Shown: positions 26,360 to 34,669, counted from the first letter of the stretch. The stretch: DNA of 64,000 bases from Gemmatimonadota bacterium (GCA_016713435.1 JADJPD010000005.1:484001-548000); one strand, 5' to 3'. Notes: a model not told the origin generated them from the letters alone. A program made the numbers and translations.

Positions 26360-26965
26360 TCAGGCGTGTCCCTCAGAGGAGTAGACCTGCACCCGCGCCG
26401 GCCGGATGAGCGCACCCTTGAAGCGGTAGCCCATCTGGAAGGTGGCGCTGACGGTGTGGTCCTTGTCGGGACTCGGCGGCACCAGCACGGAGATGGCCTC
26501 GGCCACCGCCGGGTCGAAGGGCTGACCGGCCGGGTCCACCTTCTCGAGTCCCGCAGCCTCGAGCTCCTTGCGGAGCTTCTTGTCGATGAGCACCAGCGCC
26601 TGCGAAACCGCGTCCGTCCCGCCCCCGCCCGCCCCGCCGTTGGTCACGCGGTCGAGGTCGTCGAGGACGTCGAGCAGCCGGGCCGCCAAGGCCCCCTGGG
26701 CCCGGTCCCCGAGTTCGGCCCGCTCCTTGGTGGCGCGGCGGCGGAAGTTGTCGTATTCGGCGGCGAGGCGGAGATGGCGGTCCTTGAGCTCCGCCACCTC
26801 ACCCTCAAGGCGGGCGACGGCCTGCTCGGCGGGCTCCATGGGGAGGCCACCGGTGGCTCCCTGGGGGCGCGGATCGCCATCGGGCTGGGCCGCGGGCTCA
26901 ACCACCGGAGGCTCTGCGGCGGCATCGCCGCCAAGGTCCTTGTTCTCAAGCACTTGCGCGTTCAT
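26360..26965 (-). CDS. grpE: Nucleotide exchange factor GrpE
   Basis: A 201-aa GrpE, the ADP/ATP exchange factor for DnaK. A poorly conserved acidic/Pro-rich N-terminus (about 50 residues) precedes the long dimerising coiled coil (EGEVAELKDRHLRLAAEYDN, with the family hallmark EYDNFRRRATKER) and the C-terminal beta domain (SATFQMGYRFKGALIRPARV). The ATG at 26965 begins MNAQVLENKDL; the longer frame upstream is not expected. No CIRCE element (TTAGCACTC inverted repeat) is visible upstream, so regulation by HrcA is not supported here. Confidence 0.93.
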   Translation of the reverse strand: MNAQVLENKDLGGDAAAEPPVVEPAAQPDGDPRPQGATGGLPMEPAEQAVARLEGEVAELKDRHLRLAAEYDNFRRRATKERAELGDRAQGALAARLLDVLDDLDRVTNGGAGGGGTDAVSQALVLIDKKLRKELEAAGLEKVDPAGQPFDPAVAEAISVLVPPSPDKDHTVSATFQMGYRFKGALIRPARVQVYSSEGHA

Positions 26966-27040
26966 CCCGTGACGGAGATCCCAAAGGTAATAGCAACGCC
27001 CATGCCGTCGTAGCCAGTCAGTCTGGCAGGGCACGGGAGG

Positions 27041-28112
27041 CTAGTCGAGACGCTTGAGGAGACGGAACAGCGCCATCTGGGCCGACCGCTCGCGTACCTC
27101 CTGCCGGTTGCCCGGGAAGAGGTGCCGGGAAACCTCCACCGTTCCACGCGCCAACGTCCCGACGAACACGAGGCCGACTGGTTTCTCGTCGGTGCCCCCG
27201 TCGGGGCCGGCGATTCCCGTGACGGCCATGGCCAGGTCCACCCCGAGCCGCTCCCCGGCGCCGCGGGCCATCGCCTCGGCCACCGGGGCGCTGACGGCCC
27301 CGTGCTGGGCGATGAGGGTGGCGGGCACCCCGAGCTGGGCCTCCTTCACCACGTTGTCGTAGGCCACCACCCCGCCCCGGTAGGTGCTGGAGCTGCCGGG
27401 GATGGCGGTCAGGCGCCCGCCTACGAGGCCGCCGGTGCAGCTCTCCGCGGTGCCGATGGTCAGGCCCAGCCCGCGCGCCCGTTCGAGCAGCACGGCGGCC
27501 AGGTCGGTCTCCCCCTCGGTGTACACCCACTCGCCAGCGAGCCGCCGGAGTTCGGCAGCACCGGCCGCCAGGCGCGCCTCCGCCTCCGCCGGCGGGAGGC
27601 TCCAGGCGGTGAGCCGGAGGTCCACGCCGGTGGAGCCGGGCAGGTAGGCAAGGAGAGCGGCGCCAGCCGCGGCTCGATGTCCCCGAGGCGCTCGGCCAGG
27701 GTGGATTCCGGCACCGCGGTGGTGCGCACCAGCCGGGAGCGCACCACGCGCCCGCCGCCCCGCTCCGCCAGGCGCGGCAGGACCTCGTGCTCGAGCAGGC
27801 CCCGCATCTCCGACGGGACACCGGGCAGGAGGATGGCGAGCCCGGGCTTCCCCTCGATCCAGAGGCCAGGCGCGGTCCCCCAGCGGTTCGGCAGGACGAC
27901 GGCGCCCTGCGGCACCTCCGCCTGGGAGCGGTTCTTCTCCGAGGGCACCCGGCCAAAGCGGCGGAAGCGCTCGAGGAGGCCCTGCCAGATCTCCTCGTGA
28001 TACTCGAGCGGCAAGCCGAAGAGGCCGGCAAGCGGCCGATCTCTGCGCTGTTGGTGTCGACGGTGAAGCCGAGCAGCAGCTCGGTGCCGATGGTCAGGAG
28101 CTCGATGGCCAT
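27041..28112 (-). pseudogene. cinA: Disrupted cinA (competence/damage-inducible, NMN deamidase domain)
   Basis: Pieces of one CinA-like protein lie in three frames. The ATG at 28112 gives MAIELLTIGTELLLGFTVDT and runs to about residue 27 (AEIGR). The sequence then jumps to a second frame (LFGLPLEYHEEIWQGLLERF through ERLGDIEPRLAPLSL, about 28040-27652). The segment between should hold about 55 residues, including the TTGGLGPTxDD box of the molybdopterin-binding-like domain, and is missing. Near 27650 one base appears lost (CTCTCCTT-GCCTACC), moving to the frame that ends at 27041 with AESCTGGLVGGRLTAIPGSS and AVTGIAGPDGG. That C-terminal PncC/NMN-amidohydrolase domain is intact and could start at a GTG at 27625. 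A small internal deletion plus one frameshift suggests real decay, though assembly error is possible. Confidence 0.75.
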
Positions 28113-28128
28113 GGGGCCCGGGGGGCCG

Positions 28129-28797
28129 CTACTGCCCGCGGAACAGCGCGCGGTAGCGGTAGATGTAGACGAGGAAGGAATACACCGTGAGCGCCGTGGC
28201 CAGCGCGAGGGTGATGGCCACCACGCTGCCGTGGAACTCGTTCCAGTAATCGGCGTAGCGGCTGTGCTCCCAGCCCATGGGCTTTCGCGCGTCGCGGAAG
28301 GTGAACCAGAGGAAGGTGGCGCCGATGTAGATGTTCTGGAGCACGGCCTTGAGCTTCCCCGGCCCCGCGGCGGCGATGACCAGCCCGCGCTGCTTGGCCC
28401 AGAGGCGGAAGCCGGTCATGGCCAGCTCCCGCCCGATCAGCAGGACGCAGACCCAGAGGGGGATGCTGCCCCACACGGGGATGTTGTAGAGGTCGTGCCG
28501 GGTGCGGCTGATGACGTAGATGGGGATGATCGTGGCGAACAGGAGCAGCTTGTCCGCGATCGGGTCCAGCAGCTTGCCGAGGTCGGTGACCAGGTTCCGG
28601 GAGCGGGCGAGGTAGCCGTCCACCACGTCGGTGATGGCCGCAAAGAGGAACACCCCGAAGCAGATCAGCTTCGGCCAGTAGCCGTCGATGAACGGCAGCA
28701 GGGCGATGACCGGCGTGAGGCCGATCCGCACCACGGTGAGGATGTTGGGGAGGTTCCAGGCGCGGCCCGGGGCCGGCGTGGTGGGGGCAGGCATCAT
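28129..28797 (-). CDS. pgsA: CDP-diacylglycerol-glycerol-3-phosphate phosphatidyltransferase
   Basis: Inner-membrane CDP-alcohol phosphatidyltransferase, 222 aa, making phosphatidylglycerophosphate, the first committed step to PG and cardiolipin. The signature D-x2-DG-x2-AR-x8-G-x3-D-x3-D is complete in ITDVVDGYLARSRNLVTDLG with KLLDPIADKLLLF. NLPNILTVVRIGLTPVIALL is the usual N-terminus. Several transmembrane helices follow. Two adjacent ATGs (28797, 28794) share a GGGAGGG just upstream; the second has better spacing. It is 20 bp from mglA upstream and 16 bp before the cinA remnant. The C-terminal region is somewhat longer than the usual ~190 aa, with an insert around RDARKPMGWEHSRYADYWNE. 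Confidence 0.9.
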   Translation of the reverse strand: MMPAPTTPAPGRAWNLPNILTVVRIGLTPVIALLPFIDGYWPKLICFGVFLFAAITDVVDGYLARSRNLVTDLGKLLDPIADKLLLFATIIPIYVISRTRHDLYNIPVWGSIPLWVCVLLIGRELAMTGFRLWAKQRGLVIAAAGPGKLKAVLQNIYIGATFLWFTFRDARKPMGWEHSRYADYWNEFHGSVVAITLALATALTVYSFLVYIYRYRALFRGQ

Positions 28798-28816
28798 GCC
28801 CTCCCGGGGGTGGCGC

Positions 28817-29494
28817 TCAGGAGCCGAGGCTCTTGAGCACCAGCTTGCTGACCGCCTTGAGGGTGTCGAACACCCCGTCGCCGGTCATGGCGACGGCCTC
28901 GAAGTACGGGGCGCGCTCGATCCAGGTCCCGTCCACCTGCTCCACCAGGAACTCGCCCTCGTGGTAGGGGTCCGGGGTGACGCGCTGCTTGGCGGCGTCG
29001 TCCACGGGCCAGCCCGGGTTCAGGGCCGCCTGCAGCTCCTTGAGCGTGGCCGCGTTGGGGAGGTCCCGCTTGTTGTACTGCACCACGAAGGGGATCGTGG
29101 TGAGGTTGTAGCCATGCTGGGCCATGTTGTCGTACAGGTTCTGCATGGCCTCGATGTTGGCCTCCATCCGCTCGATCTGGCTGTCGGCGACGAACACCAC
29201 GCCGTCGACGCCCTTCAGGATCAGCTTGCGGGAGGCGTTGTAGTACACCTGCCCCGGCACCGTGTAGAGGTGGAACCGGGTCTTGAAGCCCCGGATGGTG
29301 CCGAGGTCCACCGGCAGGAAGTCGAAGAAGAGGGTGCGTTCCGTCTCGGTGGCAAGCGAGATCAGCTTGCCGCGCGAGTTGGGCGCCACCTTGTTGAAGA
29401 CGAACTCGAGGTTCGTGGTCTTCCCGCCGAGGCCAGGCCCGTAGTACACGAGCTTGCAGTTGATCTCGCGCGAGGCGTAGTTGATCATCGACAT
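28817..29494 (-). CDS. mglA: MglA-type Ras-like polarity GTPase
   Basis: A 225-aa small GTPase of the MglA family, which sets cell polarity for gliding and type IV pilus motility in Myxococcus and Thermus. The P loop is GPGLGGKTTN (residues 19-28). The switch II region is the MglA-type TVPGQVYYN (no canonical DxxG). NKRD at 141-144 is the base-recognition motif, and AMTGDGVFDTL is the G5 region. Myxococcus MglA is 195 aa; the extra ~30 residues here (about 165-198) lie between G4 and G5. It follows the roadblock gene by 16 bp, the classical mglBA order. No motility genes are in the window, so its role is inferred from the family. Confidence 0.9.
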   Translation of the reverse strand: MSMINYASREINCKLVYYGPGLGGKTTNLEFVFNKVAPNSRGKLISLATETERTLFFDFLPVDLGTIRGFKTRFHLYTVPGQVYYNASRKLILKGVDGVVFVADSQIERMEANIEAMQNLYDNMAQHGYNLTTIPFVVQYNKRDLPNAATLKELQAALNPGWPVDDAAKQRVTPDPYHEGEFLVEQVDGTWIERAPYFEAVAMTGDGVFDTLKAVSKLVLKSLGS

Positions 29495-29510
29495 CGGATG
29501 TCACTCCCCC

Positions 29511-30005
29511 TTACGCGCCGAACAGCTTGTCGAGCTCATCCTCGGCCTCACCCAGGAACCCGGTTTCCACCGGCGGCTTCTCGTCCGCGGTGCCCCGGTT
29601 GAACATGTCTTCGAAGACCTGCCGCAGGTCCAGCACCGTCTGGCGGACCCGGAGCTTCACCAGGCCCAGCGTCGTGCGATTGTCGAACAGCACCACCAGG
29701 ATCACCCGCCGCGCGATGTCGGCGAGGTACATCGATTCCTTCTCGCCCTGGTGGAACAGGGAGCCGAACTCGGGCTCGCCGATCATCCGGGCCAGCTGGT
29801 CGTTGGCGCTGAAGTCCGCCGCCGTCAGGGAGGCGAACGCCGTGGGGTCGAAGGAGGGCTCCTCCCCGACGATGGCCACCATCTGGCCGGTGCGGTCGAC
29901 GATCATGCCCGTGCGGGCATTCGCCTCACGCAGGAACTCCGACAGGATCACGTGGATCCGGTTGGAGTCCTCTTCCCGGAAGGACCAGCTCGAGGCTCCT
30001 GCCAT
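29511..30005 (-). CDS. Roadblock/LC7 protein, probable MglB-like GAP
   Basis: A 164-aa roadblock/LC7-fold protein, beginning MAGASSWSFREEDSNRIHVI at the ATG at 30005. The core follows the family: FLREANARTGMIVDRTGQMV, a short EEPSFDPTAFASLTAADF helix, and EKESMYLADIARRVILVVLF. MglB proteins of this fold dimerise, act as GTPase-activating proteins for MglA and mark the lagging pole. Its position directly upstream of mglA makes it the likely partner. An acidic C-terminal tail (FLGEAEDELDKLFGA) extends beyond the fold. The open frame further upstream is spurious. Confidence 0.85.
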   Translation of the reverse strand: MAGASSWSFREEDSNRIHVILSEFLREANARTGMIVDRTGQMVAIVGEEPSFDPTAFASLTAADFSANDQLARMIGEPEFGSLFHQGEKESMYLADIARRVILVVLFDNRTTLGLVKLRVRQTVLDLRQVFEDMFNRGTADEKPPVETGFLGEAEDELDKLFGA

Positions 30006-30019
30006 CAACGTCCCCTGGG

Positions 30020-30286
30020 TTAGCCGAGCGCCGCCTCGAGGCGGCGGACAATGGCGCGGGCCCGCCGCCGGAGCAGTGGATGCCGCTCCCACGCGAGGTA
30101 ATCGCGCAGGAGCCGCACGGTTTCGACGTTCTCCTCCGCGGCGAGCGACCCGAGCGCCGCGAGCCGCCGGAGCGGCCGGGCGCTGAAGAGCGCTTCGCGA
30201 TGCTGCGCGAGGTGCTGCTGCGACAGGGCCCACCCGAGCGCCGCCCCCGCCACCAGCCCGACGGCCACCGCGAGCTTGCGCGACAT
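30020..30286 (-). CDS. Small membrane-anchored protein, 88 aa
   Basis: An 88-aa protein with an N-terminal helix that could be a signal anchor (MSRKLAVAVGLVAGAALGWA) followed by a basic, Arg-rich helical domain (RPLRRLAALGSLAAEENVET, RRRARAIVRRLEAALG). The gene overlaps the recR stop by one base (TGATG) and is 14 bp upstream of the roadblock gene, so it is part of the dnaX-recR-mgl operon. The pattern of short helices resembles HEAT-like repeats but is too short to call. Function unknown. Its place next to a roadblock/MglA pair makes a membrane-adaptor role conceivable. Confidence 0.65.
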   Translation of the reverse strand: MSRKLAVAVGLVAGAALGWALSQQHLAQHREALFSARPLRRLAALGSLAAEENVETVRLLRDYLAWERHPLLRRRARAIVRRLEAALG

Positions 30287-30876
30287 CAGCCCACGTCCTG
30301 CCGGGCCGTGAGGGCGTGCGCCAGCGTGACGCCGTCCACGTATTCGAGGTCCCCGCCCACCGGCAGGCCGCGCGCCAGCCGGGTGATCCGCACCCCGCGG
30401 TTGGCCAGGAGCTGCTGCACGTAGGTGGCCGTCACTTCCCCTTCCATGGATGGGTTGGTGGCGAGGATGACCTCGCGCACCCCGCCGCCCTCCACCCGCC
30501 GCACCAGCGCGTCGAGCCGCAGCGCCTCCGGGCCCACGCCCTGCAGGGGATCCAGCCGCCCGCCGAGCACGTGGTAGCGGCCGCGGAACTCGCCGGCCCG
30601 CTCCAGCACGGCCACCGCGGCCGGGTCTTCCACCACGCAGAGCAGCGTGCCGTCGCGCCGCGGATCCCGGCACAGGTCGCACAACTCGGCCTCGGCCAGG
30701 TTGCCGCAGGTGCCGCAGGGGCGCACCTGCTCGGCCACGGTCACCAGCGCCTGGGCCAGTCGCGTCAGGCGTTCCCCAGGCTGCTGCACCAGGTGAAAGG
30801 CCAGCCGCTGCGCCGTCTTCCGGCCGATGCCCGGCAGCCGGGCAAACTCGGCCACCAGGTCGTCGAGGGCGGCCAC
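30286..30876 (-). CDS. recR: Recombination protein RecR
   Basis: A 196-aa RecR, loading RecA at gaps with RecF/RecO. It has the helix-hairpin-helix LPGIGRKTAQRLAFHL, the four-cysteine zinc finger CGTC...CDLC, the Toprim domain (LLCVVEDPAAVAVLERAGEF through YHVLGGRLDPLQGVGPE) and the C-terminal Walker-like segment. It starts at a GTG (30876), 4 bp from the ybaB stop, in the conserved dnaX-ybaB-recR order. Confidence 0.95.
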   Translation of the reverse strand: MAALDDLVAEFARLPGIGRKTAQRLAFHLVQQPGERLTRLAQALVTVAEQVRPCGTCGNLAEAELCDLCRDPRRDGTLLCVVEDPAAVAVLERAGEFRGRYHVLGGRLDPLQGVGPEALRLDALVRRVEGGGVREVILATNPSMEGEVTATYVQQLLANRGVRITRLARGLPVGGDLEYVDGVTLAHALTARQDVG

Positions 30877-30880
30877 AGAC

Positions 30881-31189
30881 TCAGAACGGCAGGTTGAAGG
30901 GCAAGGGCGAGACGCGCCTCATCTCCTGCGACAGCGCCTCGTGGGCGCGCCGCTGCGCCTCCGCGACGGCGCCAAGGACCAGGTCGCCGAGCAACTCCGC
31001 GTCCCGGCCCTCGAAGGCGGCAGGGTCGATGCGGAGTGAGCGCACCGTCCCCTTTCCGTCCACCGTGACCCGCACCAGGCCCGCCCCGGCCTGGGTTTCG
31101 TATGTCTTCTCGGCGAGCTCGTGCTGGAGCTGCTGGAGGCGCCCCTGCATCTGCTGGCTGAGCTGAAGGAGCTGCTGCCAGTCGGCCAT
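30881..31189 (-). CDS. YbaB/EbfC nucleoid-associated protein
   Basis: A 102-aa DNA-binding protein of the YbaB/EbfC family. It begins MADWQQLLQLSQQMQGRLQQ, with a coiled-coil tweezer helix, then a beta sheet (AGAGLVRVTVDGKGTVRSLR), and ends LPFNLPF. Homologues are small dimers that coat DNA. The family lies between dnaX and recR in most bacteria, as here. The start at 31189 is set by homology; the earlier frame start at 31258 is in the spacer. The last residues VSPLPFNLPF are typical. Confidence 0.92.
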   Translation of the reverse strand: MADWQQLLQLSQQMQGRLQQLQHELAEKTYETQAGAGLVRVTVDGKGTVRSLRIDPAAFEGRDAELLGDLVLGAVAEAQRRAHEALSQEMRRVSPLPFNLPF

Positions 31190-31267
31190 AGTCCCACTAT
31201 CGCTAAGTGACTGCAATAGCTGAAGAAAGTAGGGGTGGCGGGGGCCCAAGGCAAGCAAGGACGGCAG

Positions 31268-32998
31268 CTACTCCAGCACCTCGAGGTCGAGGGATTCCGC
31301 GGCGGCGCCGAGGGCGGGGTCCCGGCCGGTCAGGACCTTGAGCCGCTCGTTGCGGGCCTCGGACTCGGACAGGCGCCTGGGCCGGGGGGCCGGGGCCCCG
31401 TCGGGGGCACCGCCCCCGAGCGACACGACCAGCCTGACCGGCTTCGCGACACAGACACCCAGGAGCTTCTCCACGGCCTCGCGCTGGCGGCTGAGGGCTT
31501 CGGTGTGCATGGGGTTCGCGTCGGGGACTTCGAGGGTCACCTCGGGGGGCGCCACCGCGGTTGGGCGGGCCGCGGCAAGCGCCTCCCCCAGGAACCGGCT
31601 CTGCTCCCGGGCCGCGGCGACGATCACCGGCCAGGCCGCCTGCAGGCCGGCGAGGGAGAAGTCGGCGCTGGGGATCTTGGCGGCGGGCGCGGACGGCCGG
31701 GCCTCCCCGGGGGCCGCCACGGGGGCCGAGGGACGGCTGGCGGGTTCGCTCGCGGGCGGGGGGACGAGGGAACGCCAGTTGCCCGGGGCCGGAGCGGGGC
31801 CGCCGGGGGCCGGAGAGGCAGCCGGCGCCGCGGGGGTTGCCGGGGCGGCCAGCGGGGGCAGTTGCCCGCCGAGGAGCGCCTCGAGATCCACGGTGCGGTC
31901 CAGGAGGGCCCAGCGGAGGAGGAGGAGCTCCACGGACAGCCGCGGGCTGGCGGTACGACGGATCGACCCCTCGGCCTCGGTGAGCAGCTTGAGCATCCGG
32001 ACCAGGTCCCCGGTCTCGAAGCGGTCGGCCTGGCGGCGGAGCGCCTGGTCGAGCGCCTCGGTGAGGCCCTCGGGGCGGCCCCCCACCTTGAGGATCAGCA
32101 GGGCGCGGAGCGCCTCCCCGACCCCGGCGGAGAACTCCACCAGGTCCGCGCCGGCCTCATCCAGCCGGTCGAGGAGCGGGAAGATGCCGGCCGGGTTCCG
32201 GGAGGCGAGCACCTCGAGCAGCTCGCCGTAGAGCTCATCCGCGACGAGCCCCAGGATGTTCCGCACCCGGTCGGCGGTCACCCGGCCCTCGCCGAAGCTC
32301 AGGATCTGGTCCAGCGTGGACAGCGCGTCGCGCATGCCGCCATCGGCCTGGCGGGCGATGAGGGTGAGCGCGTCGTCGTCGGCCTCGATGCCCTCGGCGG
32401 CGAGGACGCCCTTCAGGCGGTCGCGGATGGCGCCGGCGCCGATGCGGCGAAAGTCGAAGCGCTGCAGGCGGGAGAGGACCGGGGCCGCCGTCTGCGCGAT
32501 CTTCTGCGGCTCGGTGGTGGCGAAGACGAACACCACGCCCGGCGGCGGCTCCTCGAGGATCTTGAGGAGCGCGTTCCACGCCTCGCGCGTGAGCATGTGC
32601 GCCTCGTCCACGATGTAGACCTTGTAGCCGCCGGCGTGGCTGGCGGCGTACATGGCGCGCTCACGGAGGTCGCGGGCGTCGTCGACGCCGCGGTTCGAGG
32701 CGGCGTCGATCTCCACTACGTCGAGGTTGGCCGAGCCGGTCCAGATGCGGGCGCAGCTGCCGCACTCGCCGCACGGCTCGCCGGGCGGGTCCATCTGTTC
32801 CTTGCGCTCGCAGTTGAGCGCCATGGCGAGGATGCGCGCGGCGGTGGTCTTGCCGACGCCGCGGGGCCCGGTCAGCAGGTACCCATGGCCCACCCGGTTC
32901 TTGAGGATGGCGCCGCGCAGCACCTGCGCCACGTGGTCCTGCACAAGGAGGTCGCTGAAGCGGCGGGGACGGTACTTGCGGGCGAGGGCGAGGGCCAT
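31268..32998 (-). CDS. dnaX: DNA polymerase III subunit gamma/tau
   Basis: A 576-aa clamp-loader ATPase. It starts MALALARKYRPRRFSDLLVQ, then Walker A (GPRGVGKTTAARIL), a zinc module (CGECGSC), DEAH-type Walker B (IVDEAHMLTREAW), the SRC-like sensor region (VLSRLQRFDFRRI), the collar domain (about 230-370), a low-complexity Ala/Pro linker (about 385-450) and a C-terminal tau-like region. No A-rich slippery sequence that would give a shorter gamma product is visible. The ATG at 32998 has no Shine-Dalgarno; a TAGATT lies 6 nt upstream (33005-33010 on the other strand). It begins the long minus-strand operon and is divergent from the SRP RNA gene. Confidence 0.95.
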   Translation of the reverse strand: MALALARKYRPRRFSDLLVQDHVAQVLRGAILKNRVGHGYLLTGPRGVGKTTAARILAMALNCERKEQMDPPGEPCGECGSCARIWTGSANLDVVEIDAASNRGVDDARDLRERAMYAASHAGGYKVYIVDEAHMLTREAWNALLKILEEPPPGVVFVFATTEPQKIAQTAAPVLSRLQRFDFRRIGAGAIRDRLKGVLAAEGIEADDDALTLIARQADGGMRDALSTLDQILSFGEGRVTADRVRNILGLVADELYGELLEVLASRNPAGIFPLLDRLDEAGADLVEFSAGVGEALRALLILKVGGRPEGLTEALDQALRRQADRFETGDLVRMLKLLTEAEGSIRRTASPRLSVELLLLRWALLDRTVDLEALLGGQLPPLAAPATPAAPAASPAPGGPAPAPGNWRSLVPPPASEPASRPSAPVAAPGEARPSAPAAKIPSADFSLAGLQAAWPVIVAAAREQSRFLGEALAAARPTAVAPPEVTLEVPDANPMHTEALSRQREAVEKLLGVCVAKPVRLVVSLGGGAPDGAPAPRPRRLSESEARNERLKVLTGRDPALGAAAESLDLEVLE

Positions 32999-33004
32999 GG
33001 CGGG

Positions 33005-33010
33005 AATCTA
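33005..33010 (-). promoter_or_regulatory. Candidate -10 element of dnaX
   Basis: TAGATT read on the minus strand, ending 6 nt before the dnaX ATG at 32998. No Shine-Dalgarno intervenes, so the transcript would be leaderless. Confidence 0.4.
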
Positions 33011-33105
33011 GTCGGGCGGCACGGCTTGTCATCCCGGCGCGCCGGGCGTCGCCGGCCGGCGCCGGCATCCCGAGCGCGCCAGTTCCCCTGCCCGGGCCTT
33101 CCGGC

Positions 33106-33111
33106 TATACT
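33106..33111 (+). promoter_or_regulatory. -10 element of the SRP RNA gene
   Basis: TATACT, ending 5 nt before the inferred 5' end of the SRP RNA at 33117. The -35 region (around 33083) has no good match. Confidence 0.5.
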
Positions 33112-33116
33112 ATCGT

Positions 33117-33215
33117 TGCCCCAGGTCCGAAGGGCGCTGGCGCGCGAACCGCGTCAGGACCTCGCCGGTAGCAGCGCTAAGCGATGTCCGGTGTCGCTTC
33201 GGGTCGCCTGGGGCA
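33117..33215 (+). ncRNA. ffs: Signal recognition particle RNA, small bacterial (4.5S) type
   Basis: About 99 nt. The ends TGCCCCAGG (33117-33125) and CCTGGGGCA (33207-33215) pair perfectly. The conserved Ffh-binding core is present: GCGTCAGG (33151-33158) opposite GTAGCAGCGC (33168-33177), the same symmetric and asymmetric internal loops as the E. coli GGTCAGG...AGCAGCC. The apical hairpin is ACC-TCGCC-GGT, a pentaloop instead of the usual GGAA tetraloop. A pyrimidine tail CTTTCTTTT follows (33216-33224), acting as terminator. It sits upstream of dnaX and opposite to it, a common SRP RNA neighbourhood. Confidence 0.85.
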
Positions 33216-33253
33216 CTTTCTTTTCCCACCCGCACCACAATCTCCAGGTCCGC

Positions 33254-34669
33254 ATGCATCCCAGCACGCTCGACTGGGCCATCGTCATCCTGTCCATCGT
33301 GGTGTCGTTCATCCCCGCGCTGGTCCTGGCACGGCGGGCCGGCTCGAGCACGGCGGAGTTCTTCACCTCGGGCCGGGCGGCGCCGTGGTGGCTCATCGGG
33401 GTGTCGATGGTGGCCACCACCTTCAGCACCGACACGCCGAACCTGGTCACCAACCTGATCCGCGAGAAGGGTGTCGCCAACAACTGGGCGTGGTGGAGCT
33501 TCCTGCTCACCGGCATGGCGACGGTGTTCTTCTACGCCCGGATGTGGCGGCGGAGCGGCGTCCTCACCGACCTCGAGTTCTACGAAGTGCGCTACAGCGG
33601 CAGGCCGGCCACGCTGGTGCGCGGCTTCCGGGCGCTCTACCTCGGGCTCTTCTTCAACTGCGTCATCATGGCCACGGTGAACCTCGCCGCGGCCAAGATC
33701 GCCAACGTGGTGCTCGGCTGGCCCATCGGCAAGACGCTGCTCATCTGCGCCGGGCTCAACGTGGCCTTCGCGGCCACGTCGGGGCTCTGGGGCGTGCTGG
33801 TCACCGACTTCATCCAGTTCGGCATCGCCATGGCCGGCGCCATCGCGCTCGCGGTATTCTCGCTCCGGCAGCCGGAGATCGGCGGCCTCGCCGGCCTCAT
33901 CGCCAAGACGGACCCGAAGACCCTGGCGCTGGTCCCCGACTTCGGCGACTGGGGGCTCACGCTCACGGTGCTCGTCATCCCGCTCACGGTGCAGTGGTGG
34001 TCGGTGTGGTACCCCGGCGCCGAGCCGGGCGGGGGCAGCTACATCGCCCAGCGGATGCTGGCGGCGAGGAGCGAGCGGGACGCCCTTACGGGCACGCTCT
34101 TCTTCAACGTGGCGCACTACGCGCTGCGGAGCTGGCCCTGGATCCTGGTGGCGCTGGCCTCGATCATCATCTACCCCACCCTCGGCGACATCACGGCCAC
34201 CTTCCCGCACGTGGATCCGAAGCTCGTGGGGCACGACATGGCCTACCCCGCCATGCTCCGCTTCCTGCCGCACGGCTGGCTCGGCATCATGCTCGCGGGG
34301 ATGCTCGCCGCCTACGTCTCGACGATCTCCACGCACCTCAACTGGGGCACCTCGTACCTGGTGCACGACTTCTACCGCCGCTTCCTCAAGCCCGGCGCGG
34401 CGGAGCGGCACTACGTGCTGGTGGGGCGCCTCGTCACCGCCGTCCTCATGGCGATCGCGGCCGGCTTCACGCTGGTGCTGGACACGGCGAGTCAGGCCTT
34501 CAACCTGCTCCTCAGCGTCGGCGCCGGCACGGGCCTCCTGTACCTGCTCCGCTGGTTCTGGTGGCGGATCAACGCGACGAGCGAGATCGTCGCGATGGTG
34601 ACGAGCTTCCTCGTGGCCGCGGGCCTCACCCTGCTGCGCGCCCGGGGGACCGCGATCCCGACCACGTGA
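33254..34669 (+). CDS. Sodium:solute symporter, N-terminal 471 residues (cut by in-frame TGA)
   Basis: SSS-family transporter starting MHPSTLDWAIVILSIVVSFI, with at least ten hydrophobic helices. Family motifs include SGRAAPWWLIGVSMVATTFS (substrate-site helix 1 region) and LAGMLAAYVSTISTHLNWG, the conserved helix-8-like stretch. Relatives of this type run to about 590-620 aa. Here the frame stops at TGA 34667-34669, yet the same frame continues open for 118 codons with matching C-terminal sequence (34670-35023). A TGG-to-TGA change at a position where relatives often have Trp (TT-stop-RLLASVAITTLAWV) would explain it. The N-terminal piece still holds most helices and could be partly functional. 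The ATG at 33254 is 38 bp beyond the SRP RNA. Confidence 0.7.
   Translation: MHPSTLDWAIVILSIVVSFIPALVLARRAGSSTAEFFTSGRAAPWWLIGVSMVATTFSTDTPNLVTNLIREKGVANNWAWWSFLLTGMATVFFYARMWRRSGVLTDLEFYEVRYSGRPATLVRGFRALYLGLFFNCVIMATVNLAAAKIANVVLGWPIGKTLLICAGLNVAFAATSGLWGVLVTDFIQFGIAMAGAIALAVFSLRQPEIGGLAGLIAKTDPKTLALVPDFGDWGLTLTVLVIPLTVQWWSVWYPGAEPGGGSYIAQRMLAARSERDALTGTLFFNVAHYALRSWPWILVALASIIIYPTLGDITATFPHVDPKLVGHDMAYPAMLRFLPHGWLGIMLAGMLAAYVSTISTHLNWGTSYLVHDFYRRFLKPGAAERHYVLVGRLVTAVLMAIAAGFTLVLDTASQAFNLLLSVGAGTGLLYLLRWFWWRINATSEIVAMVTSFLVAAGLTLLRARGTAIPTT

Noticed and set aside
26966..27040. CIRCE operator in front of grpE
   Set aside because: The TTAGCACTC-N9-GAGTGCTAA inverted repeat is absent from the upstream stretch.
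31268..32998. Programmed frameshift in dnaX giving a gamma subunit
   Set aside because: No A-AAA-AAG or similar slippery heptamer with a following stem is visible in the GC-rich gene.
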